From: Rhodocyclales bacterium
GTDB lineage: Bacteria; Pseudomonadota; Gammaproteobacteria; Burkholderiales; Rhodocyclaceae
Assembly (NCBI GenBank): GCA_016214145.1
Contig: JACRPA010000006.1
Coordinates: 434,001-498,000 of the forward strand
DNA: 64,000 nucleotides
Direction of reading: 5' to 3'
Shown here: in pieces, positions 1 to 10,400 of the stretch
Layout: each line of letters opens with the position of its first letter
How positions within the stretch are numbered: position 1 is the stretch's first letter
Translations under genes and position numbers: made by a program
Notes under the pieces: model-generated
Told to the model about the DNA's origin: nothing
The model's database searches: none
What the model saw: only the letters and a program-made list of their open reading frames with translations

Positions 1-10
1 GCTGTCGGCC

Positions 11-2272
11 ATGTCTGGCCGGGAGTATGCCAGCAAGAAACAGGGGATGGAAAACAACACGACAATTCCGGAACTGGAGCGGGCGGCCGTCCTGCTGCAG
101 TCGGGCAGGGGCGCGGAAGCCGAGGCAATTGCGTTGCGCGTGGCGGCGTCCGATCCCGCATCGGCCCGCGCCTGGTTCCTCACCGGCGTTGCCCGTCATC
201 AGCAAGAGAGGCCGGAGACGGCGCTGGCGGCCATGGAACGGGCGCTCTCGCTCGATCCCGCGATGGACGATGCCAGGCAGGCGTGCGCCACCCTCTTGCT
301 CGGATTGAAACGGCCGCGTGCCGCGTTGGTGCAGATCGAGGAACTCTCGCGGCGGCGGCCGGGCGATGTCAAGGCAGCGGTCGACGCGGCCATCGTACTG
401 GAAGAGTTGGGCGATCTGCCGGCGGCGCTGGCGGGTTATGACGAAGCGCTGCGGCGCGATCAGCGGGATTTCCGTGCGCGCCTCAATCGTGGCGCCCTCC
501 TGGCCCGTCTCGGCCGGCTTGACGAGGCGCTGCGCGACGATCAGGCGCTGGTGCGAAGCCACATCGGCAGCGCCGCCGCCCACTACAACCTGGCCGACGT
601 CCTGTTACGCCTCGACCGCTACGCCGAAGCGTTGATCGTTGCCGATCGCGCCCTGCGCCTGGCGCCTGCCGACGCCAATGTCCTCATGCTGCGCGGGCTG
701 GCGCTGGCGATGCTGGGGCGCGATACAGAGTCAGGCGAATCGTTTTCCCGCGCCCGAACGGCCGATGCGGCAGGCGCCCGGCGCTTTCTCGACAGCGCTG
801 CGTCGGTTGTCGGACTGGGCGAGGCGCGGACGCTGACGGAGGACCCGCGCCAGATCCGCCTGGCGCGCCTGCTGGAGCGGCAGAAATCATGCGACTGGGC
901 AGAGCGCGACAGGCTGGTTCAGGGGATGCGGCAACTGGCTACGGAGTTGCAGCATGCGCCGGGCCAGTTGGACGAAATGGGGCTGTATTTCACTTCGCTG
1001 TCCCTGCCGCTCGCGGCAGCGGAGCAGCAGGCGCTGGCGCAAGGCATCGCCATGGCCGCCTCGGCACGCGCGGTCGGCAACCCGCTTTCCCCGCACGATA
1101 TCTGGAGAGGGGGCGAGGGCAAGCGGCGACCAGGAAAGATCCGTCTGGGCTTTCTCTCGCCGGATTTCCGGGAACATCCCGCAGCGCAACTGCACTGGCG
1201 CCAGCTGGCCGGCCATGATCGCGGCACTTTCGAGGTGTTCGGCTATTCCATCCATCGCGGCGACGGCAGCGAACTGCGAATGCGCATCGAGGAAGCGTGC
1301 GATGCGTTCCGCGAGGTGTCGGCGCTGAACGCGCAGGAACTCGCTGCGCGGATCGCCCTGGACGACATCGACATTCTGGTCGACCTTGCCGGCTATACGG
1401 ATTTCTCCCGGCCGGAAGTCCTGGCATTGCGTCCGGCGCCGCTGCAGGTGTCCTACCTCGGCATGCCCGCCACGATGGGCAGCCGTTTCATCGACTATCG
1501 CATAACCGATGCATTCACGACGTCGCCGGAAGAGGCGGTTCGCTGGACGGAAAAGCTTGCGTATCTGCCGGATACGTTCTTCATCTACAACGATCGCGAG
1601 ATGATTGCCGAGGCGACAACCGGTCGCAAGAAATGCGGCCTCCCGGAGAGTGGCCTCGTTTTCTGCTGCTTCAACAGCAGTTACAAGATAGAGCCTGAGG
1701 CATTCGATGTCTGGATGCGGCTGCTGCATCGGATTCCCGACAGCGTCCTGTGGCTGGTCGATTCGGGTGAGCCGCTGCGAAACAACCTGCAGCGCGAGGC
1801 GGCAGCGCGCGGCATACGGCCGGCGCGGCTTGTCTTCGCGCCACGTCTGCCGCGCGCAGAGCATCTGGCCCGCCATGCCTGCGCCGATCTCTTTCTAGAC
1901 GCTTTCCACTGCAACGCGCATACCACGGCGGCAGACGCCCTCTGGGCGGGCCTGCCTGTGCTGACCTGTCCGGGCCGCACCATGGCCTCTCGCATCGGGG
2001 CCAGCATCGTGCGCGCCGCCGGTCTGCCGGAGCTGGTCGCGACGGACCGCGCGGCCTACGGGGAAACGGCATTCCGGCTGGCGACGCAGCCCGACGAACT
2101 GGCCACGCTGCGTACAAGGCTTGCGCGGAATCGTTCGACATGTTCTTTGTTCGACACGGCGCGAAGGGTGAGGGAGCTGGATCGTGCCTTCCAGATGATG
2201 TGGGAGCGGCATGCGGCGGGTCTGCCGCCGGCGAGCTTCGCCGTGCCACGCAGCGAAGCAGCGCAGGCATGA
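11..2272 (+). CDS. TPR-repeat O-GlcNAc transferase-like (GT41/SPINDLY) protein
   Basis: The protein has 753 residues. Residues about 15-290 are a run of tetratricopeptide repeats rich in Leu, Ala and Arg. Residues about 370-740 form a SPINDLY/OGT-type catalytic half, starting near IRLGFLSPDFREHPA and containing LRPAPLQVSYLGMPATMGS, AHTTAADALWAGLPVLTCPG and SRIGASIVRAAGLPEL. In this family the domain transfers a sugar from a nucleotide sugar to Ser/Thr of proteins in the cytoplasm. The target here is unknown. An alternative start at 47 (MENNTT) is close behind a GGGG run. The stop overlaps the next start by 4 bases, so it is probably translationally coupled to the PaaK-like genes. The gene lies at the window edge, so upstream partners are unseen. 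Confidence 0.85.
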   Translation: MSGREYASKKQGMENNTTIPELERAAVLLQSGRGAEAEAIALRVAASDPASARAWFLTGVARHQQERPETALAAMERALSLDPAMDDARQACATLLLGLKRPRAALVQIEELSRRRPGDVKAAVDAAIVLEELGDLPAALAGYDEALRRDQRDFRARLNRGALLARLGRLDEALRDDQALVRSHIGSAAAHYNLADVLLRLDRYAEALIVADRALRLAPADANVLMLRGLALAMLGRDTESGESFSRARTADAAGARRFLDSAASVVGLGEARTLTEDPRQIRLARLLERQKSCDWAERDRLVQGMRQLATELQHAPGQLDEMGLYFTSLSLPLAAAEQQALAQGIAMAASARAVGNPLSPHDIWRGGEGKRRPGKIRLGFLSPDFREHPAAQLHWRQLAGHDRGTFEVFGYSIHRGDGSELRMRIEEACDAFREVSALNAQELAARIALDDIDILVDLAGYTDFSRPEVLALRPAPLQVSYLGMPATMGSRFIDYRITDAFTTSPEEAVRWTEKLAYLPDTFFIYNDREMIAEATTGRKKCGLPESGLVFCCFNSSYKIEPEAFDVWMRLLHRIPDSVLWLVDSGEPLRNNLQREAAARGIRPARLVFAPRLPRAEHLARHACADLFLDAFHCNAHTTAADALWAGLPVLTCPGRTMASRIGASIVRAAGLPELVATDRAAYGETAFRLATQPDELATLRTRLARNRSTCSLFDTARRVRELDRAFQMMWERHAAGLPPASFAVPRSEAAQA

Positions 2273-3675
2273 ACGAACCGGGCGGAATTGATTCGGCGGG
2301 CGGAATGGGCCTGCGCACGGCGGTGGAAGGCATCGCCTGGCCGGCGATCGTGCCCGATGCCGGAGCACATTTGCTGGCGCTCAACTTGCAACTCGATCGC
2401 TCCCAGTGGTGGTCGCTTGAAGTCATGCAGCAACATCAGTTCAAGCAGTTGCGCGCCTTGTTGGCGCATGCGGTGGCGACCGTTCCCCACTACCAGCGCG
2501 ATGATGCCTATCGCGACTGGCTGTGTTGCCCGGACGAGGACGCGCGGACCGCGTTCCGCGAGCTGCCGCTGCTGACGCGGAGGCAGGCGCAGGAGGCAGG
2601 CAAGGCGTTATATGCTTCAGTGCTTCCCGATCACCACGGTATGGTTTCCGAGGACGAAACGAGCGGTTCAACCGGCGTGCCGCTGCGCTACCGGACGACA
2701 TCCGTGGCCGGGTTTTTCTGGAACGCGATCGCTTTGCGCGAGCATCTCTGGCATCGGCGCGATTTTGCCGCGCGGCATGCCTTTATTCGCAGCCGCGATG
2801 AAGCCGGCCTTGCGCCGACCTGGGGCTTACCTTCCAATCTGGTTTTCGCCTGCGGTGAATCGGCCAATCTTCCGATACGCCGGCCATTGTCTGAAAAGCG
2901 CGATTGGCTGCTCGCCATGAATCCGCATTATCTGATGACCACGCCTTCCACGCTGCGCGCACTTGCAGAGATCGCCTTTGAAGGCGGTTTGCCGCTACCC
3001 CGCCTGCGCGAAGTCAGGACAGTCGGCGAAACGGTGACGGACTCTCTGCGTCAACTCGTGCACAAGGCCTGGGGAGCCGGCCTGGTCGATATCTATAGTT
3101 CCTCGGAATGCGGTCTGCTGGCGCTGCAATGCCCGCAGACCGGCCATTTCCATGCCCAGTCCGAATGGGCGGTGGTGGAAGTGCTCAATCCGCAGGGGAA
3201 GCCCTGCGCACCCGGAGATGTCGGCCGCATCGTGGTCAGCCCTCTGCACAATTTCGCCATGCCCCTGGTTCGCTACGACACCGGGGATTTTGCAGAGGTT
3301 GGCGAGGCTTGTCCCTGCGGTCGCGGCCTGCCGCGCCTGACCAGGATTCTCGGGCGACACCGCAACCGGCTGTTTCTGCCCGACGGCGACACCTCCTGGC
3401 CGAATTTGTCCTCGTTGCCGTGGGTCGATCTCGCACCCTCGCTGCATCGCTTCCAGTTGTTGCAGCGGCGGGACCATTCCCTGCTATTGCGCTATGAAGC
3501 CGGGCAGGTGTTCTCGCCGGACGAGTGCGAGCGGGTATCCCGGGCGCTGCTGGCGCATCTGCGCTGCACCCTGCCGCTGGCCTTTGAGCGGGTCCAGGCC
3601 CTGCCCCTTTCCAACGCCGGGAAGCTGGAGGATTTCATCACTGAAATCGATGCGGCGCAGGGGACAAGGCCGTGA
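2269..3675 (+). CDS. PaaK/CapK-like adenylate-forming enzyme (paralogue 1)
   Basis: The protein has 468 residues and resembles the phenylacetate-CoA ligase / CapK branch of adenylate-forming enzymes, which activate a carboxylic acid as an acyl-AMP. It shows the phosphate-binding motif SGSTGVPLRYR, a YSSSECG adenine-site motif, and metal-type cysteines in LQCPQTGHFH and EACPCGRGLPRL. The start ATG overlaps the upstream TGA (ATGA), so a longer reading upstream is unlikely. CapK-type proteins are usually found in capsule or surface-glycan loci. The substrate is not predictable. It shares clear similarity with the next gene along its whole length, for example IAWPAI near the N-terminus and LREHLWH, which indicates a tandem duplication. 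Confidence 0.8.
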   Translation: MNEPGGIDSAGGMGLRTAVEGIAWPAIVPDAGAHLLALNLQLDRSQWWSLEVMQQHQFKQLRALLAHAVATVPHYQRDDAYRDWLCCPDEDARTAFRELPLLTRRQAQEAGKALYASVLPDHHGMVSEDETSGSTGVPLRYRTTSVAGFFWNAIALREHLWHRRDFAARHAFIRSRDEAGLAPTWGLPSNLVFACGESANLPIRRPLSEKRDWLLAMNPHYLMTTPSTLRALAEIAFEGGLPLPRLREVRTVGETVTDSLRQLVHKAWGAGLVDIYSSSECGLLALQCPQTGHFHAQSEWAVVEVLNPQGKPCAPGDVGRIVVSPLHNFAMPLVRYDTGDFAEVGEACPCGRGLPRLTRILGRHRNRLFLPDGDTSWPNLSSLPWVDLAPSLHRFQLLQRRDHSLLLRYEAGQVFSPDECERVSRALLAHLRCTLPLAFERVQALPLSNAGKLEDFITEIDAAQGTRP

Positions 3676-5060
3676 TGCCGACGAACCCGACCAAGGCGGC
3701 TTGCGAACCGGAGATGCGCAGTGCTGTACCGGGCATTGTCTGGCCGGCCATCGGCAGCGACGCCTCGGCCCACCTGCAAAGCCTGCTCTTCCAGCTGGGG
3801 CATTCGCAGTGGTTGCCGGCAGAGTGCATTCGCGAACGCCAGCTGGATCAGCTCAAGCATTTGCTGCGCCATGCAACGACGAGCGTGCCGCACTATGCCG
3901 GAACATTTCGCGGAATCGATATCGACCGGCTGGATTGGGCTGCTTTCCAATCCCTGCCGTTACTGAGGCGGAAAGAACTGCAGACGGGATTCGATGCCCT
4001 GAAGAGCACCTCAATCCCGGCAAGTCATGGCGAAGTTGTCGAAGGGCGAACCTCGGGTTCGACCGGCACCCCGGTGCGCTTTCTGCAGACGGCGGTGAGC
4101 CAATTGTTCTGGAACGCGCTGACCCTGCGCGAGCACCTGTGGCACAAAAGGGACTTCTCCGGCAAGCTGGCCGCGATTCGGGTCAAGGTGGACGAAGGCC
4201 GCTGGCCGGATTGGGGAGCGCCGGTGGCAATGCTGTTCAACACCGGGTCGGGTGCGACGCTCAATGTTCGTACCGATGTCGAGAAGCAGCTCGACTGGCT
4301 GATAAGCGAGAATCCCGATTACCTCATCACCCATGCGAGCAATCTCGGCGTCCTGGCGGAACTGACTTTGCGCCGCGGCGTTCAACTGCCGAAACTGCGC
4401 CAGGCGCGCACCTACAGCGAGGCATTGCGACCGGATTTGCGCGACACGGTTCGCAAGGCCTGGGGGGTGGAGGTGGCGGACGTCTACAGCGGGGAAGAGG
4501 CGGGCTATATCGCCCTGCAATGTCCGATATGCGAGCATTATCACGTCCAGTCGGAAAACCTGCTGGTCGAGATTCTCGACGAATCGGGCCGTCCTTGCGA
4601 GCCAGGCGAAATCGGCCGGGTCGTCATCACGCCGTTGCATAATTTCGCCATGCCGCTCATCCGTTACGAGATTGACGACTATGCCGAGGTCGGCAACTCT
4701 TGCCCCTGTGGTCGCGGCCTGCCGGTGCTGACGCGCATCCACGGGCGCCGGCGCAACATGATCATGCTGCCGGATGGACGGCGCCATTGGCCGAGTTTTC
4801 CAGTGATCCGCTATTCCGGGATCGCGCCAATTTGCCAGATCCGGATCATCCAGCGCACTCTGACCCGGATCGAGGCGATCTATACGGCAGAGCGGCCTCT
4901 TTCCGCCGGGGAAAAACAAGGCATGGTCAAAGCCATCCAGGAAGCGCTGGGATATCCTTTCGAGGTGGACATGTTGATGGTCGAAGACATTCCGCGCCCG
5001 GCCAACATGAAAATCGAGGATATCGTATCCGATGTCGCCGTTGCACGATTCGGGGGGTGA
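3672..5060 (+). CDS. PaaK/CapK-like adenylate-forming enzyme (paralogue 2)
   Basis: The protein has 462 residues and is a tandem paralogue of the preceding gene. The order of motifs is the same: SGSTGTPVRFLQ, LREHLWHKRDF, LQCPICEHYHVQSE and NSCPCGRGLPVLTRI. The adenine-site motif differs: YSGEEAG here against YSSSECG in paralogue 1, so the two may prefer different acids. The start is GTG at 3672 or the adjacent in-frame ATG at 3675. Either overlaps the upstream TGA, so translation is probably coupled. The likely role is activation of a carboxylate for decorating a glycan or protein. This is inferred from family and context only. Confidence 0.8.
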   Translation: MMPTNPTKAACEPEMRSAVPGIVWPAIGSDASAHLQSLLFQLGHSQWLPAECIRERQLDQLKHLLRHATTSVPHYAGTFRGIDIDRLDWAAFQSLPLLRRKELQTGFDALKSTSIPASHGEVVEGRTSGSTGTPVRFLQTAVSQLFWNALTLREHLWHKRDFSGKLAAIRVKVDEGRWPDWGAPVAMLFNTGSGATLNVRTDVEKQLDWLISENPDYLITHASNLGVLAELTLRRGVQLPKLRQARTYSEALRPDLRDTVRKAWGVEVADVYSGEEAGYIALQCPICEHYHVQSENLLVEILDESGRPCEPGEIGRVVITPLHNFAMPLIRYEIDDYAEVGNSCPCGRGLPVLTRIHGRRRNMIMLPDGRRHWPSFPVIRYSGIAPICQIRIIQRTLTRIEAIYTAERPLSAGEKQGMVKAIQEALGYPFEVDMLMVEDIPRPANMKIEDIVSDVAVARFGG

Positions 5061-5064
5061 CCCG

Positions 5065-5577
5065 GTGGGCGCCATGATCAGGCCCATGCGGGCTTCGGAT
5101 CTCGATCAGGTCATGCAGTTGTTGGCACGATGGGGCATTGCGCCGCTGTCCCCGTCGGCGGACATGCCGAATCCGGAACGCACGGACGTCATCGTCGGCA
5201 ACACCGTTGTGGCGGAGGATGCCGGCCGCATTGTCGGCGTGCGCAGCTTCATACAGCACTCATCTACCGAAGCGGAAGGCGCCAGCCTTGCAGTTGATCC
5301 GATTTTCCACAAGCATGGAATTGGCAAGGCGCTCATGATGGCAGGCTATCGCATGATGCTGGAGCGGGGCATCCGCAAGGTACGCGCGGAAACGGATCGG
5401 CCCGAAGTCGTCGAGTGGCTGTGCAGGAATTTCGGGCATCGCGTGGTTGGGACAACACAAAAGCGACATGTTTTTGGCAACAAGGACGTCGGCCATTGGA
5501 CTGTGCTGGAACTTGAGCTGGACGAGCGCTTGTTCATTGAGTCTTCAGGCGCAGCCGAAGCCAATGAACGGAAATAG
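5065..5577 (+). CDS. GNAT-family N-acetyltransferase
   Basis: The protein has about 170 residues and a GNAT fold. It has the typical IRPMRASDLDQVMQLL N-terminus, the acetyl-CoA binding segment LAVDPIFHKHGIGKALMMAG (motif A, Q/R-x-x-G-x-G/A type) and a C-terminal motif B region. The start is ambiguous. GTG at 5065 has a GGGGGG run seven bases upstream, ATG at 5074 is the family-like N-terminus, and an open frame extends back to 5032 inside the previous gene. It follows the two PaaK-like genes directly. It could acetylate an amino group on the glycan or protein made by this cluster, but the substrate is unknown. Confidence 0.75.
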   Translation: MGAMIRPMRASDLDQVMQLLARWGIAPLSPSADMPNPERTDVIVGNTVVAEDAGRIVGVRSFIQHSSTEAEGASLAVDPIFHKHGIGKALMMAGYRMMLERGIRKVRAETDRPEVVEWLCRNFGHRVVGTTQKRHVFGNKDVGHWTVLELELDERLFIESSGAAEANERK

Positions 5578-5764
5578 CAGCGCTATGCGGTTTGAAGTCT
5601 GTGATATATCCAAGATCACAGGGCGGGCACTCAAGAAGTGTTTCGACCAAGGCGCCAGCCGGACTTTGGAGGGGAATATGCGGAACTGGCCATGTTCAGT
5701 GATGGTTTTTCCAGATTGCGCTAAACTGTCATGCGTGTAATCAATCTTTGCGATTAAGACCGTT

Positions 5765-6451
5765 ATGTCCATCTACTCTTATGTGTTGCCGATACTTTTG
5801 ATTATGCTCACGGGTGGGGTGCATGCCGCCGGCGCAGCGAAGATTGATTTCGCGATCGGCGACGTGGTAGCTGTCCAGCCTGATGGAGCGCGGCGACCGC
5901 TTGCCCGGGGTGCGGAGGTAATGGCGGGAGAAACCGTGGATACCGGCAGCGGACGTACGCAGTTGCGTTTCACTGACGGTGCAATGGTATCGCTTCAGCC
6001 ACAGACCCAGTTTCGCATCGACGCCTATGAATTCAAGGGTGAGCAGGAAGGAAACGAGAAGGGCTTCTTCAGCCTGCTGAAGGGCGCCATGCGCACCATC
6101 ACCGGTGCTGTCGGCAAGGCGGATCGCAAGGCCTACCGGCTCGACACCGCCGTGGCGACCATCGGCATCCGCGGCACCGAATACGCGGTGGCCTACGGCA
6201 AGAGCATCACTGTGACGACGAACTCCGGCCTGATCGAAGTCTGCAACAATGCCGGCTGCCTGCTGGTGGAGGCCGGCCAGTCGGCCTACGTGGCGGACGC
6301 CAATACGCCTCCGGTTTTCACGAAGGGCAATGCGCTGGACCCGCTCACGCAACCGCCCGGTCCGGCTACGCCGGGCTTTTCCGCCGGCGACAGCCCGGGA
6401 AACATTCACGCTCCCCAGCGACCCCAGGGGCCTTACGGGCCCAGCTATTAA
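5765..6451 (+). CDS. FecR-domain secreted protein
   Basis: The protein has 228 residues with an N-terminal signal peptide of about 20 residues ending near GVHAAGA. A FecR domain covers about residues 25-165: DVVAVQPDG, LARGAEVMAGETVDTG, RLDTAVATIGIRGTEYAV. The domain is known from iron-dicitrate regulators and from many periplasmic or surface proteins of unknown role. There is no FecI-type sigma factor or TonB receptor next to it, so it is not an ordinary FecIR pair. The C-terminus is Pro-rich and low in complexity. Its 3' end overlaps the convergent folA by 4 bases. The 187 bases upstream carry no supported gene. Confidence 0.75.
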   Translation: MSIYSYVLPILLIMLTGGVHAAGAAKIDFAIGDVVAVQPDGARRPLARGAEVMAGETVDTGSGRTQLRFTDGAMVSLQPQTQFRIDAYEFKGEQEGNEKGFFSLLKGAMRTITGAVGKADRKAYRLDTAVATIGIRGTEYAVAYGKSITVTTNSGLIEVCNNAGCLLVEAGQSAYVADANTPPVFTKGNALDPLTQPPGPATPGFSAGDSPGNIHAPQRPQGPYGPSY

Positions 6452-6948
6452 GCGCGGTCATAGATCGCAAAGTCGTATTCCAGGCCGTCGTCGGTGCGGT
6501 GCGCCTCGCGCGCCGTTTCAGCCCATCCACCACGGCGGATTGCGGGGAAGCGCGCATCGCCCTGGAACACCCGGCAGATTTCAGTGAGATACAGCCGCTG
6601 CGCCAGCGGCAGCGCCTCGGCGTAGATCTGCGCGCCGCCGATGACGAAGACTTCGTCGGTCGTGCCACAGCAGGCGGCGAGGGCGGCGTCGAGCGATCTC
6701 GCCATTTCGCAGCCTTCAGCCACGTACGCCGTGTTGCGCGAGATGACTATGTTGCGCCGGCCGGGCAGCGGACGACCGATCGACTCGTATGTCTTGCGGC
6801 CCATGATCACCGGGTGACCCAGCGTCAGCGCCTTGAAGCGCCTCAGGTCCTCGGGCAAGCGCCAGGGCAGTGCGTTGTCGCTGCCGATGACGCCATTCGC
6901 CGCGACGGCGGCGATGAGCGAAAGGCGGGGTTTGCGGGTGGGTTCCAT
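6448..6948 (-). CDS. folA: dihydrofolate reductase
   Basis: The protein has 166 residues, the usual length. It reduces dihydrofolate to tetrahydrofolate with NADPH in the cytoplasm, supporting thymidylate and one-carbon metabolism. Visible family motifs are LIAAVAANGVIGSDNALPW with the substrate-site Pro-Trp, LPEDLRRFKALTLGHPVIMG, RKTYESIGRPLPGR and the EVFVIGGAQIYAEAL cofactor segment. It is divergent from the kinase gene starting at 7001, with a 52-base gap that probably holds both promoters. thyA, which produces its substrate, lies 20 kb away on the same strand. Confidence 0.95.
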   Translation of the reverse strand: MEPTRKPRLSLIAAVAANGVIGSDNALPWRLPEDLRRFKALTLGHPVIMGRKTYESIGRPLPGRRNIVISRNTAYVAEGCEMARSLDAALAACCGTTDEVFVIGGAQIYAEALPLAQRLYLTEICRVFQGDARFPAIRRGGWAETAREAHRTDDGLEYDFAIYDRA

Positions 6949-7000
6949 CGATGTGTTATCGTAAAAAAAGCAGAATGCGGAAGCCGAGAGATTATACCGA

Positions 7001-8422
7001 GTGAGCCGCCTCTATCCTAAATCCTTCCTGCGCCTGATCCTGATCGGCTTCGGCCTGGTCTCGCTGCCGCTCGTTTTCGCGCTGGGCAATGCCGCCTTCA
7101 ACGTGCAGCATCTGGCCGAACAGAGCGAGCGGGCGGTGCGGGAGGCCGCCGTGGCGACGCGCGCCAGCCGCGAGATGCTGGAGACGCTGACGGGCATGGA
7201 GCGCGCCTTGCGCCAGTATCTTGTTCTGCAGGATCGCGGCCTGCTTGAAGACTACCGCCGTCTTCGCATCGAGTTCGTCCAGGCGACTCAGGAATATTCG
7301 CTCCTGCCACTGGACGAGAGTGGGCGCTCCAGGCTGCTTGCGGCGCTGGTTCGCGAACAAAAACTGCTGAATGCCCTGGATGCCGGAGCAGCCGTCACCC
7401 CGGATGAATTTTCCACCATCGCCGAACAGGCGCGCGGCGTTCTGACGGCCAGCGGCCGCCTGATCGACGTCGAGGTCGAGCGCCTGCGCACCACGGCGCT
7501 CGATGCGCGCAGCACGCTGACCTGGCAGCTGCTCGCCGCGATTCCGGTGACCCTCGGCATCGCCCTGTGGTTCCGTTCCATCATTTCCAGCCAGTTGCAG
7601 CAGGTCGACCGCGCCATCCGCACCATCGGCCGTGCCGAGTACTCGGACGGGATCACTGTCTCCGGCCCGCAGGATCTCGCTTATCTTGGCCGGCGGCTCG
7701 ATTGGCTGCGACGGCGGCTGGCGGAACTCGAGGAGCAGAAGAACCGCTTTCTGCGCCACGTTTCGCATGACCTGAAAACACCGCTTACCGCTATCCGCGA
7801 AGGCGCGCAACTGCTCGGGGAAGGCGTGCCAGGTCCGCTGAACGAGCAGCAAAGAACGATCATCACGATTATTGACCAGAACAGTCGACGCTTGCAGCAG
7901 CTCATTGAGGAACTGATCAATTATCAACAGGCGGGTTTTGCCGCGAGCAGCATCGATCCACACCCGGTTGCGCTTGACGTGGTATGCACCCAGGTGCTTC
8001 GCACGCACCGTCTGGTGGCGGCCGCGCGCGCCATCCGCTTCGAGCGCAGGCTGACGCCCTTGCTGGTGGAGGGGGACGCCGACAAGCTGCGCGTGGTGGT
8101 CGACAACCTCATCACCAATGCCATCAAATTCTCGCCGCGCGAGGGCGTCATTCATGTCGAGCTGGCTAAGCGGGAGGGACGTGCGGTGCTGGATGTCGCT
8201 GACGAGGGCCCAGGCATTGCCGCCGAGGAGCGCGAGCGCGTCTTCGAACCGTTCTTCCGCGGCACGCGGGCGCGGCGCGGCACCGTGAAGGGCAGCGGCC
8301 TCGGCCTGGCCATCGCCAAGGAATATGTTTTGGCGCATCGTGGCAAAATCGAAGTCATCGAGGAAGGCAAAGGCGGCCACTTTCGCGTCAACCTGCCGCT
8401 CAATTGGGAAAAGAAGGACTGA
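7001..8422 (+). CDS. glrK: GlrK/QseE-type sensor histidine kinase
   Basis: The protein has 473 residues and a GTG start. It has an N-terminal membrane segment (about 8-30), a periplasmic helical region, a second membrane segment near 175-195, a HAMP-like linker, and a HisKA domain with the phospho-acceptor His in RHVSHDLKTPLTAIREG (about residue 256). The HATPase domain shows DNLITNAIKFSPREG (N box), DEGPGIAAEER (G1) and GSGLGLAI (G2). The next two genes are a QseG-like lipoprotein and a GlrR-like sigma-54 activator, exactly the glrK-qseG-glrR cassette of enterobacteria. It probably senses envelope stress and phosphorylates the regulator. Confidence 0.88.
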   Translation: MSRLYPKSFLRLILIGFGLVSLPLVFALGNAAFNVQHLAEQSERAVREAAVATRASREMLETLTGMERALRQYLVLQDRGLLEDYRRLRIEFVQATQEYSLLPLDESGRSRLLAALVREQKLLNALDAGAAVTPDEFSTIAEQARGVLTASGRLIDVEVERLRTTALDARSTLTWQLLAAIPVTLGIALWFRSIISSQLQQVDRAIRTIGRAEYSDGITVSGPQDLAYLGRRLDWLRRRLAELEEQKNRFLRHVSHDLKTPLTAIREGAQLLGEGVPGPLNEQQRTIITIIDQNSRRLQQLIEELINYQQAGFAASSIDPHPVALDVVCTQVLRTHRLVAAARAIRFERRLTPLLVEGDADKLRVVVDNLITNAIKFSPREGVIHVELAKREGRAVLDVADEGPGIAAEERERVFEPFFRGTRARRGTVKGSGLGLAIAKEYVLAHRGKIEVIEEGKGGHFRVNLPLNWEKKD

Positions 8423-8423
8423 T

Positions 8424-8929
8424 GTGAAGCTTTTGTGGGGAATTGCCGTGACGGCGGCAATGGGGGGCTGTGGACTGTTTCCTGCCGCACCGGAGCCGGC
8501 CGTGCCTGACCCCGTGTCCGCGCCTACACCCGGCGCGGATTACATGAAGGAAAATGCGGAAGTATCGGCCTTGCTGGCATACTATCAAGACTTGCTGGCC
8601 ATGCCGCCGGAGGAACTGAAGCGCGAATTTCAGGGCATCAACCAGTCGTTTGCTCGCGATCGCAGCGAGTTGGGTCGTTTGCGACTGGCTTTGCTGATGT
8701 GCGTTCCGGGAGCGGCCTGGCGAGATGATGCCAGGCTGCTGGCCTTGCTCGATGGTGCCGCCAGCCGCAAGACGCCGTCCGACTCGCCCCGGCACCAATT
8801 CATCGTCTTGCTTCAGAAGCTGGTGATCGAGCGTCAGCGGGAACAGAAACGCGCCGATGAACTGCAGCAGAAACTGGACACCATGTTGACTATTGAGCGC
8901 AACCTGCGCGGACGGCAATCCCCGAAAAA

Positions 8930-8933
<4 letters not shown>
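8424..8933 (+). CDS. qseG: QseG/YfhG-like lipoprotein
   Basis: The GTG at 8424 (two bases after the kinase stop) gives a 169-residue protein. It starts KLLWGIAVTAAMGGCGLFP, a lipoprotein signal with Cys at about residue 18. The lipobox is imperfect (MGGC). The mature part is helical, with LLAYYQDLLAMPPEELKREF and a C-terminal coiled-coil stretch from VIERQREQKRADELQQKLD onward. Position between kinase and regulator matches QseG, an outer-membrane lipoprotein that in enterobacteria modulates the QseE/GlrK kinase. The open frame extends further upstream inside the kinase gene, but the lipobox favours 8424. The stop overlaps the next start (ATGA). Confidence 0.78.
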
Positions 8934-10294
<1,361 letters not shown>

Positions 10295-10333
10295 TGCAAT
10301 CCCGTCGGGCACACCTATACAAACCGTAGCGCC

Positions 10334-10351
10334 TGTCGCCTACCGGCGACA
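10334..10351. promoter_or_regulatory. putative GlrR binding site 1
   Basis: TGTCGCCTACCGGCGACA is an exact TGTC-N10-GACA match with a 7-base perfect dyad. TGTC-N10-GACA is the published GlrR recognition sequence at the enterobacterial glmY promoter. The site lies about 160 bases upstream of the sigma-54 promoter at 10495, a normal distance for an enhancer-type site. It is not followed by a T-run, so it is a poor terminator candidate. Confidence 0.65.
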
Positions 10352-10400
10352 AAGAAATACATAGTTAATTCATGATGTTAAGCCATTACATCAGGCTGGC

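Noticed and set aside
5585-5740. 51-residue open frame between the GNAT gene and the FecR-domain gene
   Set aside because: No ribosome site, no recognisable motif, and composition unlike neighbouring genes.
10334-10351. Rho-independent terminator after glrR
   Set aside because: The perfect dyad is not followed by a T-run. The sequence fits a GlrR site better.
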